A stretch of 64,000 nucleotides of DNA from Methyloversatilis discipulorum (lineage in GTDB: Bacteria; Pseudomonadota; Gammaproteobacteria; Burkholderiales; Rhodocyclaceae), in assembly GCF_000527135.1 (NCBI RefSeq), contig NZ_AZUP01000001.1, forward strand, positions 3,224,001-3,288,000. The letters run 5' to 3'. Under the pieces are notes generated by a model that saw only the letters and a list, made by a program, of their open reading frames with translations, had not been told where the DNA came from and did no database searches. The position numbers and the translations under genes are program-made. Below are positions 34,717-44,145 of the stretch, in pieces; the first letter of the stretch is position 1, and each line of letters opens with the position of its first letter.

Positions 34717-35736
34717 CTAGATCCAGTCGGTAATGCGATCTAGAAGGGCGTATTCCTCAAGTTCTTTCAGCTCGCCGTAGTTGCCAATGAATTTAGACAC
34801 GAGCTCTCGTCGAAGTTTCCCAAGATTTACTTTGCTGACATTAATTGAAGAAAAGGCGGCTTCAAAAGTTCTGACTGCCGCTGCAAATTCACCCAGCGTG
34901 GCGGACTCGATAGCGTGCAGAGATGATTTGATGCCGACGCAGAATCCGATGAAGTTATTCTGTACCCGGAGCCAAATCCCGAGCTCCGGATCTTCGCTCA
35001 AAAAATTGACGAGCTCTACGACGTCTGAAAATTCAATGTTTGTTGTTGGGATGTCTGATTCTATAATTCTACTTGCGATCAGCTCATCCATTTTTTCTTC
35101 GATGATTTTCTGATTGTCAATGTTCACGGAATTGCTTAAGTAAGCAACATACCCCTTAACGAAATCCCCTTTTTTGAATGAACTTGACGCACGCACCCGT
35201 CCCGCGCCTTTTTCTGTGATCAAGTTAATGTCGAGAGCCCCAAAGTCAAAAAATGAATCGGCTAAAACCTCAATTTGATGTCTCGCCGACATAGGGCGTT
35301 GGCCATTGTTTAGGGTAATCATCCGGTACAAAAGCCGGTCTCGCGAATCAGTAAGTACAAAGCTGACATGGATAGGGCGGCAAGAGTTGAACTCGGCTTT
35401 TCGCGAGGCGCGCTCGAGCGTAGTCAGGCGTTGTATTCCGTCGAGTACGAATCCATGGTGAATGTGGTCAGAGATGTACTTGGCAGCGTTTTCAATTGAT
35501 GCCGCAGTTTCGTCACTCATTCGATGGATCAGAGCTATCGTTATCGGGGGCATCACGCAGCCTCGAACGATGTCGTCTTCAAGGCGCGAGTAAAACCGGG
35601 TTTGTAAGGGATCTCGCTGCATGTCGAGGCGCCCTATCAAGGGAAAAAAATGCTCCAGGGCTTCCGCATAAGTGGCTGTTGCATTTACCACGTATCCTGA
35701 GATTACTTTGTCAGGAGATACCGTATGAAATTCCAT
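34717..35736 (-). CDS. DGQHR/ParB-like protein
   Basis: A 339-residue gene upstream of the HEPN gene. VLDGIQRLTTLERA (DG-x-QR at 99-103) and TLNNGQRPMSARHQIEVL (141-157) match the two hallmark motifs of the DndB/DGQHR and DUF262-like ParB-superfamily proteins. Relatives act in phosphorothioate (Dnd) regulation, DNA sensing or nicking. The rest (about 200-339) is helical and unassigned. The AT-rich composition is shared with the HEPN gene. No dnd genes are present. Confidence 0.65.
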   Translation of the reverse strand: MEFHTVSPDKVISGYVVNATATYAEALEHFFPLIGRLDMQRDPLQTRFYSRLEDDIVRGCVMPPITIALIHRMSDETAASIENAAKYISDHIHHGFVLDGIQRLTTLERASRKAEFNSCRPIHVSFVLTDSRDRLLYRMITLNNGQRPMSARHQIEVLADSFFDFGALDINLITEKGAGRVRASSSFKKGDFVKGYVAYLSNSVNIDNQKIIEEKMDELIASRIIESDIPTTNIEFSDVVELVNFLSEDPELGIWLRVQNNFIGFCVGIKSSLHAIESATLGEFAAAVRTFEAAFSSINVSKVNLGKLRRELVSKFIGNYGELKELEEYALLDRITDWI

Positions 35737-35751
35737 GGGTTTTTGTCCGAA

Positions 35752-35784
35752 ATTATAATGGTGGCAAACGCTGAAGCGTCAGCG
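35752..35784 (-). promoter_or_regulatory. Promoter with operator-like repeat for the DGQHR-HEPN operon
   Basis: On the minus strand TATAAT lies at 35757-35752, 16 bases before the start codon. An inverted repeat CGCTGA-agcg-TCAGCG-type (35769-35774 and 35779-35784) covers the -35 area, where no good TTGACA is seen. The position fits an autoregulated promoter; the leader would be very short. Confidence 0.45.
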
Positions 35785-36012
35785 CCTCAATTCTCGATGC
35801 ACTTGCATTGCTAACGGGAAGGTTGGGCGCCGTACATCACTTTTCTCGTGGACTCAGTTTTTTATATCTACTCGGGGGCGGTGCCTTAAACGTCCGCGCT
35901 CGGCTATCAACGTACCTTTGAATAACAAATCTCGTTTTTGCTCAAGAAAACTGTATTGACCTTTTCTGGATCAATCGGATCTCTCGTAAAGAACCAACTC
36001 CTCGGCGGAGCA

Positions 36013-36516
36013 CTATCCGATAGCTGACTCCCGAACGCGATGCCTTAGAAGCTTGGGAAAAGATTTCAATGCCTTGGCGATCGAAGCGAGAACTGCCTGA
36101 TTCTCCACTTCGCATTCCCAAATCACTATCACCTGCCATCCCCCCGCCTCGAGATCGGCCCGGACTTTGGCATCCCTCAATTTGTTTCTTGCCAGCTTTG
36201 CAGCCCACCATTCCGAGCGGGTCTTCGGGATGCGAAAATTAATGCATCCTTCATGACAATGCCAGAAGCAGCCGTGAACGAAAACCACCATGCGTGGCCC
36301 AGCAAAAACCAGATCGGGGCGACCGGGCAGTCGCCCGTCATATAGGCGATAACGGAGCCCGGAAGCCCAGAGCGCACGGCGCACTATTAGTTCGGGCTTC
36401 GTATCCCTGCCACGTATCCTGGACATATTCTCAGATCGCGTCAGCGGTCCGGTCTTGGGGTTCCGCCGCTTCCGTCCTGTGCTTTTCGGATCTGAGCCGC
36501 GCTGATCAGGACTCAT
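36013..36516 (-). CDS. vsr: Very short patch repair endonuclease (Vsr)
   Basis: A 167-residue protein that nicks 5' of T in T:G mismatches left by deamination of 5-methylcytosine. Motifs: NMSRIRGRDTKPEL, GRPDLVF with the catalytic Asp, HGCFWHCHEGC (zinc and active-site His) and KTRSEWWAAKLARNKLRD. Last gene of the five-gene operon; its ATG overlaps the stop of the PD-(D/E)XK gene. It protects DNA modified by the methyltransferase at the operon head. Confidence 0.95.
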   Translation of the reverse strand: MSPDQRGSDPKSTGRKRRNPKTGPLTRSENMSRIRGRDTKPELIVRRALWASGLRYRLYDGRLPGRPDLVFAGPRMVVFVHGCFWHCHEGCINFRIPKTRSEWWAAKLARNKLRDAKVRADLEAGGWQVIVIWECEVENQAVLASIAKALKSFPKLLRHRVRESAIG

Positions 36517-37498
36517 TGCACCGGGTTGCGCTCTTGATGACACTGGTTACCTCGTCCAGCCCAAGTGAGGGGAGATTTGCAAGATCAACCGTGTACTTCA
36601 CCGACACTACGCCCGATGGGGGCAGGAAGTCGTCAGGTATTCGGGGAAACTCCTCGTCGACGACGTATACCTCCGCACCCCGCACGAGGAAGCGCAGAAG
36701 CTCTCCAGAGCTCCGCACCTCCTCAGACCACCCCAGGTTCGCCATCTTCGTCATGAACCAGTCCAACGCCGCAGCATCGGTGCGAAGTAGGTCGACGATC
36801 GCATCCACCTGAGTCGCCAACGATTCGTCGCCTGCGATGCTCTCCTCCAATTGGACAGAGACGAACAACAGCTGGCATCCGGCAGGCGCCCGAAGCTGAT
36901 CCAGGCGTGAGATCTCATGTTCGGGGCGGCTCTTGCGTGTCGTCTTCACCTCGATACGCAACCGCTCACCGACGAAATCGTGGCGCTCCGCATCCGGCCC
37001 GCTCCAATGGTCGACGGCGGACGGTCCGAGCACCGGAATCATCAAGGAGCGCAGCACCAGCAATTCACCGAAGAGTCCGATCTGGACGGTCTTGTCCATC
37101 GCTGGACGCACCGGCTTCCACGCCGACTGCCACGCTCGGATCGTCGCAGCCACTGCCTTCCAAGGCTCCCGTGCCTCCTGCACAACCGCAGCCACAATAT
37201 CCCTGCAGAAGGGGGTGAACACCTGCTCATGCGACGGCGGTGCCGAGAGTGCAAGCACTTCTCCCGGCTCAAGGCTCCGGTGTCGTACTTTGAGTCCGTT
37301 CAGATCAGACGGTGGAGCCCCAGTCGGACCATGGTCCACAGGGATCAACAGGTGCAGGTGGCCGCCTTGGTCCATGGCTAAAGACAGTGAAGTACCGCTT
37401 CCGTTCACCTTGACCGGTATGGTGGCCAAAGCGTCCTCGCTCTGCGGCCGCATGGAACGGAGCTGAGCCCAATGCATTGGGGTGATGCCTTCAATCAT
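36506..37498 (-). CDS. PD-(D/E)XK motif protein (DUF4420)
   Basis: A 330-residue protein. LFGELLVL (Glu 145), RHDFVGERLRIEVKTT (Asp 174, Glu 183-x-Lys 185) is a complete PD-(D/E)XK nuclease core as in the DUF4420 family. This is the presumed cutting subunit of the restriction operon. It overlaps the Z1 gene upstream by eight bases and Vsr downstream by eleven. Confidence 0.88.
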   Translation of the reverse strand: MIEGITPMHWAQLRSMRPQSEDALATIPVKVNGSGTSLSLAMDQGGHLHLLIPVDHGPTGAPPSDLNGLKVRHRSLEPGEVLALSAPPSHEQVFTPFCRDIVAAVVQEAREPWKAVAATIRAWQSAWKPVRPAMDKTVQIGLFGELLVLRSLMIPVLGPSAVDHWSGPDAERHDFVGERLRIEVKTTRKSRPEHEISRLDQLRAPAGCQLLFVSVQLEESIAGDESLATQVDAIVDLLRTDAAALDWFMTKMANLGWSEEVRSSGELLRFLVRGAEVYVVDEEFPRIPDDFLPPSGVVSVKYTVDLANLPSLGLDEVTSVIKSATRCNES

Positions 37499-39854
37499 TG
37501 GACACCATGCTGTTCACAATCCATGTTGTCCCCGCGTCCGTCGTCTGCGGCAGACTCAAAGCCAAGGCGATCACGGGCTTTGCGTGCGGAACATCGAGGT
37601 ACTCAGGATCCAACGGATAGACGATAAGAAGCCCCTGGGTCGACGGTCTGGCGGCTCGCATGGCCTCTGCGTCGTAGGCGCCACTGTCCCGTTTGTAGGC
37701 ATCCGGACCGTTTGGCAGGTCTACTCCTTCATGAGCGGGGTCAGTCAGAATGCCGATGCTCTCGCTGCTGACACGCTTACGGCGGACAAGGCCGACCTCT
37801 CTACCGCCAAGGGAAATGGTTCGTTCGCTACCGGGCGACGCAACAAATACAGACCAGTCGGTCAGTTCCCCAACTGCGGCCCGTTCCATGATCCAGTCGG
37901 CCAGTAGATCGTTGCGGAAGACGACAATGTCCTCGTTGATTCGGTAGCCACGAAGGAATGTCGCGATGGTCTCTGGAGCAACGTCGCGCGCCAGTAGTCC
38001 CCCGTTGCGCTGCACACTGGGCGAAACTTCTGCAATGAAGCGGTCCGTCAAGGTGAAGTTGGCCTGCAATTTCGACGGATCGGACAGGGGAAGCAAAACG
38101 GTCTGCGGGTGCTCACCCGACCAGGAGTCCTGCCGCGCTTGTTCAGTGCGGGACTTGTTACGTGCCGTCAGAAGAAGATCGCTGTGCGCGCGGAGCCGGA
38201 TGGCCATCTGATCCGGTCTGCGTCCGGCGTGGGCCAGTGCGATGATGGAATCCCGCAGCGACTGTTCGACAAGGGCAAGTTCTGAAAACCATCGGGCGAT
38301 CCCGTCGGTGGTCCAGATACGGATGAGATCCTCATAACCGCGACGGAAGCCGTACCAGCGGGCCATCTGCAGCAGGGTATCGCACATGGAGGCGGTGCGC
38401 AGGAAATAGGAGACCGTCAGCCCCTCCAGCGTCAACCCCCGGGACAGCCGGTTGCCGCCTACCGCTACGATATGCCGTCCGGGCTTCTCGTCATACTCCA
38501 GGTTCTCACCGCTGATACTGTTGAGCTCGAGAACCACGAGCTCCCGAAGCACTGCAACGGCGGCTTTTAGCACGGTCTCGTCGTTCGCGGGAATATCGAC
38601 GCCGGTTTTTATGTTTTCCCATACCGGGCCGAAGATCATCTCGATCCGTTGGCCCTGGCGCTCGGCCTCGCGCCACAAATCCAACTGTTCACGGATGGCA
38701 TCGGCGATGCGCCTCTGGTCATCCGTCCTTTGGCTCACATGCACCAGCATGGTGTGGGGTTTTCCGGCGAACCCGCGGAGGTTCCGCACGCCACCGGCAA
38801 GACAGAACGAGATGAGGGCGTCGGCGAGCGAATCCGGCAGCGTGTCTCTGGCGAAGCCCAGGACGATCTCGGTCCTTCTGCGTTTGCGGGAACCCCGCAA
38901 CGCCTTCACATCCGCCTCTGACACCGTGCGGAGCACATCACGCCCCTGGGCGGTCACTCCGAAGAGTTCCTCGGTTCCCGTGTAGCCCTTCGGACGGGGC
39001 AACTGGATGACGAAATCCTTGGGGAAGAGGTCGACGCCAACCCTCCGGTCGACAGCCTCCGGGTTGATCAGGACATTGGCAAACGGAGTGGCCGTATAGG
39101 CGATGTAGGCCGCTTTCGCTGCCCGCGTTAGTATCGAGCGGATCAGGGCGTTGGTCTTGGATGGCGCCAGATTCTCATCGTTGTCGTCGTCCTCGCCGAC
39201 GGCTGGGTCCGACGGCCGGTTACCCTTCGTGTTGATTGACGCTTGGTCCGCCTCATCGTCGATGACCAGCACGGCCATGTCATCAAGGTAACTCGAGGCA
39301 GACTCCAACCAGCGATCCAGCTTCTGCAGGACGGCGACGTTCTTCTTCACGACAGCAAGAAAGGGTCCCGGGAACTGGAGGACGTGCTCATCCTGCGATG
39401 TGAAGTCCTCGGTGGGCGTTGTCAGCGTGCACCATTCCCCTCCGCATCTTTCCCCCGGCAGACCGTCCGCCTGCGCCCCGATCAGCTCCCGTTCCAGGCG
39501 GTTCTGCGTCTGGCTCCGTAAGGAATCGTGGATGCCGGACAAGACGATTACCATCCGGTACCCCGCGTCCACAGCACGCGCCGCGACAGCGGTGTAGTTC
39601 GCTGTCTTGCCGCTCTGGACATAACCGACGACCAGACCGCGTCCCTGAAACGGAGAGCCCTGCTGTGGATCCGGGAGATGACGCAGAACTCTGAGTGACT
39701 CGGCGGCCACCGAGTCGACCTGCTGCGGTTCCCACTTTGGGTCGGCGCGTAGCAGCGCATCCAGGCGGCCCCAATGGGTCCATGATCCGGTGATGAGGCG
39801 ATCCGTCCAGACCGGCTTCGGCGGTACCGCCCCAACGATACGGACTGTCTCCAT
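37491..39854 (-). CDS. Z1-domain helicase-like protein
   Basis: A 787-residue protein. Walker A-like GYVQSGKT at 77-84, Walker B-like VLVIDDEAD at 195-203, and the Z1 hallmark region GGNRLSRGLTLEGL, FLRTASMCDTLLQMARWYGFR. Z1 proteins are superfamily-II-like ATPases found with GHKL ATPases and PD-(D/E)XK nucleases in restriction operons; they probably translocate or remodel DNA. Its start overlaps the ATPase stop by one base. Confidence 0.88.
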   Translation of the reverse strand: METVRIVGAVPPKPVWTDRLITGSWTHWGRLDALLRADPKWEPQQVDSVAAESLRVLRHLPDPQQGSPFQGRGLVVGYVQSGKTANYTAVAARAVDAGYRMVIVLSGIHDSLRSQTQNRLERELIGAQADGLPGERCGGEWCTLTTPTEDFTSQDEHVLQFPGPFLAVVKKNVAVLQKLDRWLESASSYLDDMAVLVIDDEADQASINTKGNRPSDPAVGEDDDNDENLAPSKTNALIRSILTRAAKAAYIAYTATPFANVLINPEAVDRRVGVDLFPKDFVIQLPRPKGYTGTEELFGVTAQGRDVLRTVSEADVKALRGSRKRRRTEIVLGFARDTLPDSLADALISFCLAGGVRNLRGFAGKPHTMLVHVSQRTDDQRRIADAIREQLDLWREAERQGQRIEMIFGPVWENIKTGVDIPANDETVLKAAVAVLRELVVLELNSISGENLEYDEKPGRHIVAVGGNRLSRGLTLEGLTVSYFLRTASMCDTLLQMARWYGFRRGYEDLIRIWTTDGIARWFSELALVEQSLRDSIIALAHAGRRPDQMAIRLRAHSDLLLTARNKSRTEQARQDSWSGEHPQTVLLPLSDPSKLQANFTLTDRFIAEVSPSVQRNGGLLARDVAPETIATFLRGYRINEDIVVFRNDLLADWIMERAAVGELTDWSVFVASPGSERTISLGGREVGLVRRKRVSSESIGILTDPAHEGVDLPNGPDAYKRDSGAYDAEAMRAARPSTQGLLIVYPLDPEYLDVPHAKPVIALALSLPQTTDAGTTWIVNSMVSND

Positions 39855-41869
39855 CAGTTGTCTCGTTCAGCCATCAGGTGCTTCTGGACTTCCATCTCAT
39901 CCAGGCCACAGAGAAAGTCTGCCAAGTGCGCGAGGGCATGAGGGTCGGAGCGGATCTGCCTCACCAGGGCGGACAGGCCCGGGTTGAGCTCACTGACCTG
40001 AATGTCGAGAGAACCGGTCAGCCCCTTCGTCACCTTCCACAAAAACTTGTCCGTCTTTACCTCCTTCACCCCGATCCGCGGCGCTGGAGCGGGCGCCTCC
40101 CTCGTCGACCCGGCAGGTGATACAGCGGGCGCGGGCGCTTTTCGGGTGCTATTCCCTGCGGCGCTGCTGGCTCCCGCACTGCCGCTGGCAGGAGACGGCA
40201 CCGGCGGAGTGGCTAGTGTCTGCCGTGGCTTGCGGTACTTCTTCTGGCTGTCTTTGCGAACAATATCGGCGAGACTTTTAATCTCGGTCTGAAGCTGCAT
40301 GGGAAGCTGGACGATCTGCTTGCTGATGTTGATCTTTAAGGCGTCGTCTAGCGCCCTGTCGAACTCGACGATTACTCTGGCGAGTTTGGTCTTCTCGTCG
40401 TTGGTTTTCCACATCTGATGCCAGCCGCCCCACTTGATAAGGCGGTCGTGGCGGTAAATGAAGAGCCCCTGAGTATCGTTCCAATTGCCGTGCAGACTGA
40501 TCAGCTCACGTGCCCGTCGTGCGGCATCGGCACCGTCGGCCTCGTGATATGCCGCGATCTCGTCCTCGGTCGGCAGCAGATAGGCCTGCACCAGAACCTT
40601 GCCATCTTCCGCCTCAGTGGGGATGCGAACTGTCTTCTCGTCGTAGGCGACGGCCAACGGGTGGCCAACCGGATTGTTCGGCTCGACGTGGTTGCCATTG
40701 ATGGTGATGTTGACCCGCTTCCTGCCTGCCGCCTTACCTTCCAGGAAGCGGTGAAAGACCAGCGCGAGATGACGCTCCAGAAGCATGACCTCAAACGAAA
40801 AAGGGTCCAGCCCACGGGTGTTCGGCATGCTCTGCGGCGGACGCATGTCCTTCCAGAGAACCACCGTCCCCTGGTTTCCGAGCACAGTCGCCTCCTCCTC
40901 CCATGGTTCCAGAGGGTCGGACTTGGCAATCCATCCCTCCATATCCTTGGCGTCCCAGGTCAGGTGGTGTGCTGGCGCCCCATCGCGTTTGCTCACAACT
41001 GTGAAGACCCTGGTCTGGGACCAGGAGGCGCCCTTCAGGCCGTAGCCGTATTTTCCGAGGCTGTTGTCCTCGTACTCGGAATCGCTGCCGATCCGCATGG
41101 CCTCGGCCAATCTGGCTCGCTCCATTCCACAACCATTGTCGGCGATGCTCATCCACCGGCCGTGCCCGCCGTCCGGCCGCCCGAAGGTGATATCAATCCG
41201 GGTTGCATCGGCACTGATAGCGTTGTCCACTAGGTCAGCGACAGCCGAGGACATCGTGTGGCCCACCGCGGCCAGGATATTCACCAGCCGGGCGGGGTTG
41301 GGGGGCAGTTCTACACCATTCGGTCTCGCAATGAACGAGGCCGGAGCAGTCCCAGCTCCCTCCCGGGGAGCCAAGAATAGATCCGGGCGGGCTTCGCTGA
41401 GGATTCGCCAAGTCCGCTCACCCTCCTCGCCGTGCAGCGCAATCATGCCCGAGTTTGCAAGCTTGCTGCTCTCGCCGTCCGCCAGAATCGCGCGGGTTAC
41501 CGGGTCGTCCTTCGGAAACACCGCCCATGAGCCGGAGGCAGGGGTCGCTCCGGCCTCGATCTCCATGGCGAACAGGCAACCAGGAGCTACAAACTGGTAG
41601 AGCTTGTCCTTCGGGCAGTTGCCTTCAAGGCGCCAGTTCTTCTCCTGGCGCTTCAGCCACTGCCTCGCCGTGTGCACCCCGCTGTCCGTGTCGTACATCA
41701 GGTCCATTTCGACTTGATCGGAATCCTTGGCGGCCGGGAAGACCCGGTCAACCACGTCCCAGTCAAAATTCACGGCCCTCTGCTTGGACCCCTCCTTCCC
41801 CTGGCGGCGGTACTCGTGGAACATCCCTAGTTCGCTGTGGGTAAGGACTCGCAGAATCAGGAAACGCAT
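39854..41869 (-). CDS. MORC/MutL-like GHKL ATPase
   Basis: A 671-residue protein. After an unassigned N-terminal domain (about 1-190) comes a GHKL ATPase: ADLVDNAISADA (212-, N box), ADNGCGM (244-, G1), GKYGYGLKGAS (272-, G2) and NQGTVVLWKDM. The Glu usual in the N box of catalytic GHKL proteins is Asp here, as in several MORC-like members. A Pro/Ala/Ser-rich linker near 570-615 precedes a C-terminal dimer-type domain. It likely acts as an ATP-gated DNA clamp in the restriction complex. Confidence 0.87.
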   Translation of the reverse strand: MRFLILRVLTHSELGMFHEYRRQGKEGSKQRAVNFDWDVVDRVFPAAKDSDQVEMDLMYDTDSGVHTARQWLKRQEKNWRLEGNCPKDKLYQFVAPGCLFAMEIEAGATPASGSWAVFPKDDPVTRAILADGESSKLANSGMIALHGEEGERTWRILSEARPDLFLAPREGAGTAPASFIARPNGVELPPNPARLVNILAAVGHTMSSAVADLVDNAISADATRIDITFGRPDGGHGRWMSIADNGCGMERARLAEAMRIGSDSEYEDNSLGKYGYGLKGASWSQTRVFTVVSKRDGAPAHHLTWDAKDMEGWIAKSDPLEPWEEEATVLGNQGTVVLWKDMRPPQSMPNTRGLDPFSFEVMLLERHLALVFHRFLEGKAAGRKRVNITINGNHVEPNNPVGHPLAVAYDEKTVRIPTEAEDGKVLVQAYLLPTEDEIAAYHEADGADAARRARELISLHGNWNDTQGLFIYRHDRLIKWGGWHQMWKTNDEKTKLARVIVEFDRALDDALKINISKQIVQLPMQLQTEIKSLADIVRKDSQKKYRKPRQTLATPPVPSPASGSAGASSAAGNSTRKAPAPAVSPAGSTREAPAPAPRIGVKEVKTDKFLWKVTKGLTGSLDIQVSELNPGLSALVRQIRSDPHALAHLADFLCGLDEMEVQKHLMAERDN

Positions 41870-43455
41870 TTCTTCTTTTCACTCCTCTCGGCGATCACTG
41901 CCGGCTGCTGTTTCAAGCCCATCAATTCCCTGCGCATGTCCGGAATCGGCTGGCAGCCGATCATCGAGCGTATCTCAATGGCGATTGCGTAGGAAACGAG
42001 CGGTGGTACGGCATTGCCAATCTGCTTGAAGGCAGGATTCATACTTCCACGCAGCACGAACCCATCAGGGAAGGACTGCAGCCGCGCCGCCTCCCTGACC
42101 GAAATGGTTCTCGCCTGTTCGCTGTCAAAATGAATGTGGCTGTAGGAGTCCTTGCCGAGGTGCGCCATTAGCGTGCGCACGGGCTTGTCTCGGTACAACT
42201 TCCACCACTTGTTCGGAAACTTCCCGGGGTCGTAGGGCAGCGTCCAATTCTTGATGAAGGCCTGCATCTCGTCAGCGTCAGCTCCTCTGCTTTCGCCCGA
42301 CCGCCACCGTTTGTTCATTAGTTGCTGGCGCTTTTCCTCGACGAAGCGCCAGATCTCCGGGTATTGCCAGCCCTCCTCCATCATGCGGAAGATCTTGTAG
42401 TCGCGGGGAAGGTAGCGGATGACGTGGCCGGTGGTGTTATCGGTAGTGCCGAATTCCGGCCATTGCCGCATCAATCGGGACCAGGCGGTGGTCGGTTGAC
42501 GGGAGGTGTAGAACACGGGTTCGGCAGGATCCTTCCGGCCGCGCGCGATCTGTCCGCGCTCTAACAGATCCATGGCGAAGATCGGGGGCAGGTCGGCGAG
42601 CGCCTCGCCAGCAGTGGTAGCCGGCGGCAGGCCGTCCTCTTCGGACGGATCGCTAATCCAGCAGTGGCTGTGCTCGACCTCCCGGCTGTGCCTAGTGTGC
42701 TGCGGGATCAGCTTCCGGGCCGTCGCGCGGGTTCCCTCATATCCAGCGGGCAGCACCGTAAAATGAGTGGGAGTGGGAAACACGACGTCAGCATCCAGGC
42801 TTTCGTGAACACCAATCAGAAACATCCGCTCCCTTGTCTGGGGGACGCCGAACCACGAAGCATTGAGCAGAGTGTAGCGGACCACATAGCCCTCTTCGCG
42901 GAGGTGCTCGGCCACGGTCTCGGCGACGTTCTTACCCCCGTGATTCAGGATATCCGGCACGTTCTCCATCAGAAGAGCGAGAGGCTTTGTTTCGCGGACG
43001 TAGTGCAGATAACGCTGCCAGAGGTTCACCCGGCCGTCGACCAGAAATGCAATGTCCGCGTCATCCTCGTCGCGGCGGTAAGCCTCGTGACGAAGTTTCG
43101 CGCGCCCGACACGCGCAAAGGCCTGACAGGGCGGTCCGCCCACGAGCACATCCACTTGCTCATCGACTCGGCCGGCGATGCCCAGGTCCCGGAAGATGGA
43201 GCCGGGATCCTCCTGAGTTATGTCGCGGGCCTTGAAGTGGGCTTGCAGGTTATTCCCTTGGCTGATCGCCGCGAAGTTGGCCCCATGGGACTCGGCGGCC
43301 CATGGGTCCAGCTCTACTGAGGCAGCTAGCTCAAAGCCTGCCGTGGCAAACCCAAGCGAAATGCCGCCACATCCGGCGAACAGGTCCATAAACCGTGGCG
43401 GATTTCCTCCCCTGAGCCGGGCGATCTTTCGTCGAATTGCTTTTGACACGGCCAT
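41857..43455 (-). CDS. DNA (cytosine-5) methyltransferase
   Basis: A 532-residue C5 methyltransferase with ordered motifs: I FMDLFAGCGGISLGF (22-36), IV GGPPCQAF (106-113, catalytic Cys 110), VI MENVPD, VIII QTRERMFLIG, a long target-recognition region with an insertion about 240-420, and X IGNAVPPLVSYAIA. It modifies host DNA so that the downstream nuclease complex spares it. First gene of the five-gene operon; overlaps the ATPase gene by 13 bases. The recognition sequence cannot be read from the protein. Confidence 0.95.
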   Translation of the reverse strand: MAVSKAIRRKIARLRGGNPPRFMDLFAGCGGISLGFATAGFELAASVELDPWAAESHGANFAAISQGNNLQAHFKARDITQEDPGSIFRDLGIAGRVDEQVDVLVGGPPCQAFARVGRAKLRHEAYRRDEDDADIAFLVDGRVNLWQRYLHYVRETKPLALLMENVPDILNHGGKNVAETVAEHLREEGYVVRYTLLNASWFGVPQTRERMFLIGVHESLDADVVFPTPTHFTVLPAGYEGTRATARKLIPQHTRHSREVEHSHCWISDPSEEDGLPPATTAGEALADLPPIFAMDLLERGQIARGRKDPAEPVFYTSRQPTTAWSRLMRQWPEFGTTDNTTGHVIRYLPRDYKIFRMMEEGWQYPEIWRFVEEKRQQLMNKRWRSGESRGADADEMQAFIKNWTLPYDPGKFPNKWWKLYRDKPVRTLMAHLGKDSYSHIHFDSEQARTISVREAARLQSFPDGFVLRGSMNPAFKQIGNAVPPLVSYAIAIEIRSMIGCQPIPDMRRELMGLKQQPAVIAERSEKKKCVS

Positions 43456-43579
43456 TTACAACATTCCCAAAATCCGCATTGCGCCCCTGTTGAGCAGTTG
43501 TCCATAAAAAAGGCAGCAATATCACTGGCGAATAGCCCTGAGCTCTCCGGTGCCATGCTGACCACGAGCCGTTACCCAA

Positions 43580-43778
43580 TGTCTGCGCCGACTGCTGCCT
43601 TATCCAGCCGTCTAAGCCCGCGCGGGAGAGCGCCAAGCACCTCCCACTTTGAAGGCAGGGATTTTTTGGCAGCAGCCAAGCGATAGGCTGTGCGCTTGCC
43701 CACCTTCAGGTAGGCAGCCACCTCATCAAGGATCAGTATCTGTCCTGGCTCGTCCTTCGTCGCTTCCTTACCCGGCAC
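43580..43778 (-). pseudogene. Excisionase-like HTH gene with two frameshifts
   Basis: The first frame reads LILDEVAAYLKVGKRTAYRLAAAKK, a MerR/excisionase HTH. The expected continuation KIPAFKVGGAWR is present one frame over after an A6 run, and SRAGLDGWIRQQ a further frame over. Two single-base losses thus split an otherwise normal domain. It lies upstream of the restriction operon on the same strand and may once have regulated it. Confidence 0.65.
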
Positions 43779-44145
43779 CGGACGGTGCAGACAGTCATGT
43801 CAAAGTTGGCAAGGCTAAGGTATTTTTGCGCAATGCTGAGCAGTAGTATTTTTACTTTGGCTCTTCTTGGCTTTGAATCACCGTGTGAGAAGCGGTGGCG
43901 CAAGTGGTCTCGGCCTAGGGTTCGGGGGGGACTCCAGATAGGAGTCCTTCCTACTTTCCCAATTTCTCGTGCGCAGCCAGTAAAGCCGTTGGCGTCGATG
44001 TTCCACGACGCGCTCCTAGAGCAGCGCGTGACGAAGGACCAACCGCTGGGTGCCCGGCGCGCGCTGGTCGATGGCGTCCTCAGGTCAAACACGGAGCACG
44101 CAAGGCAACCTTTACGATTATCGCCCTCGATTTCGATAACGGGAA
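43779..44145. other. Intergenic region between restriction operon and GTPase gene
   Basis: No credible gene is seen in 367 bases. A long minus-strand frame here (to 44209) has no family features and overlaps the end of the GTPase gene. Confidence 0.5.
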
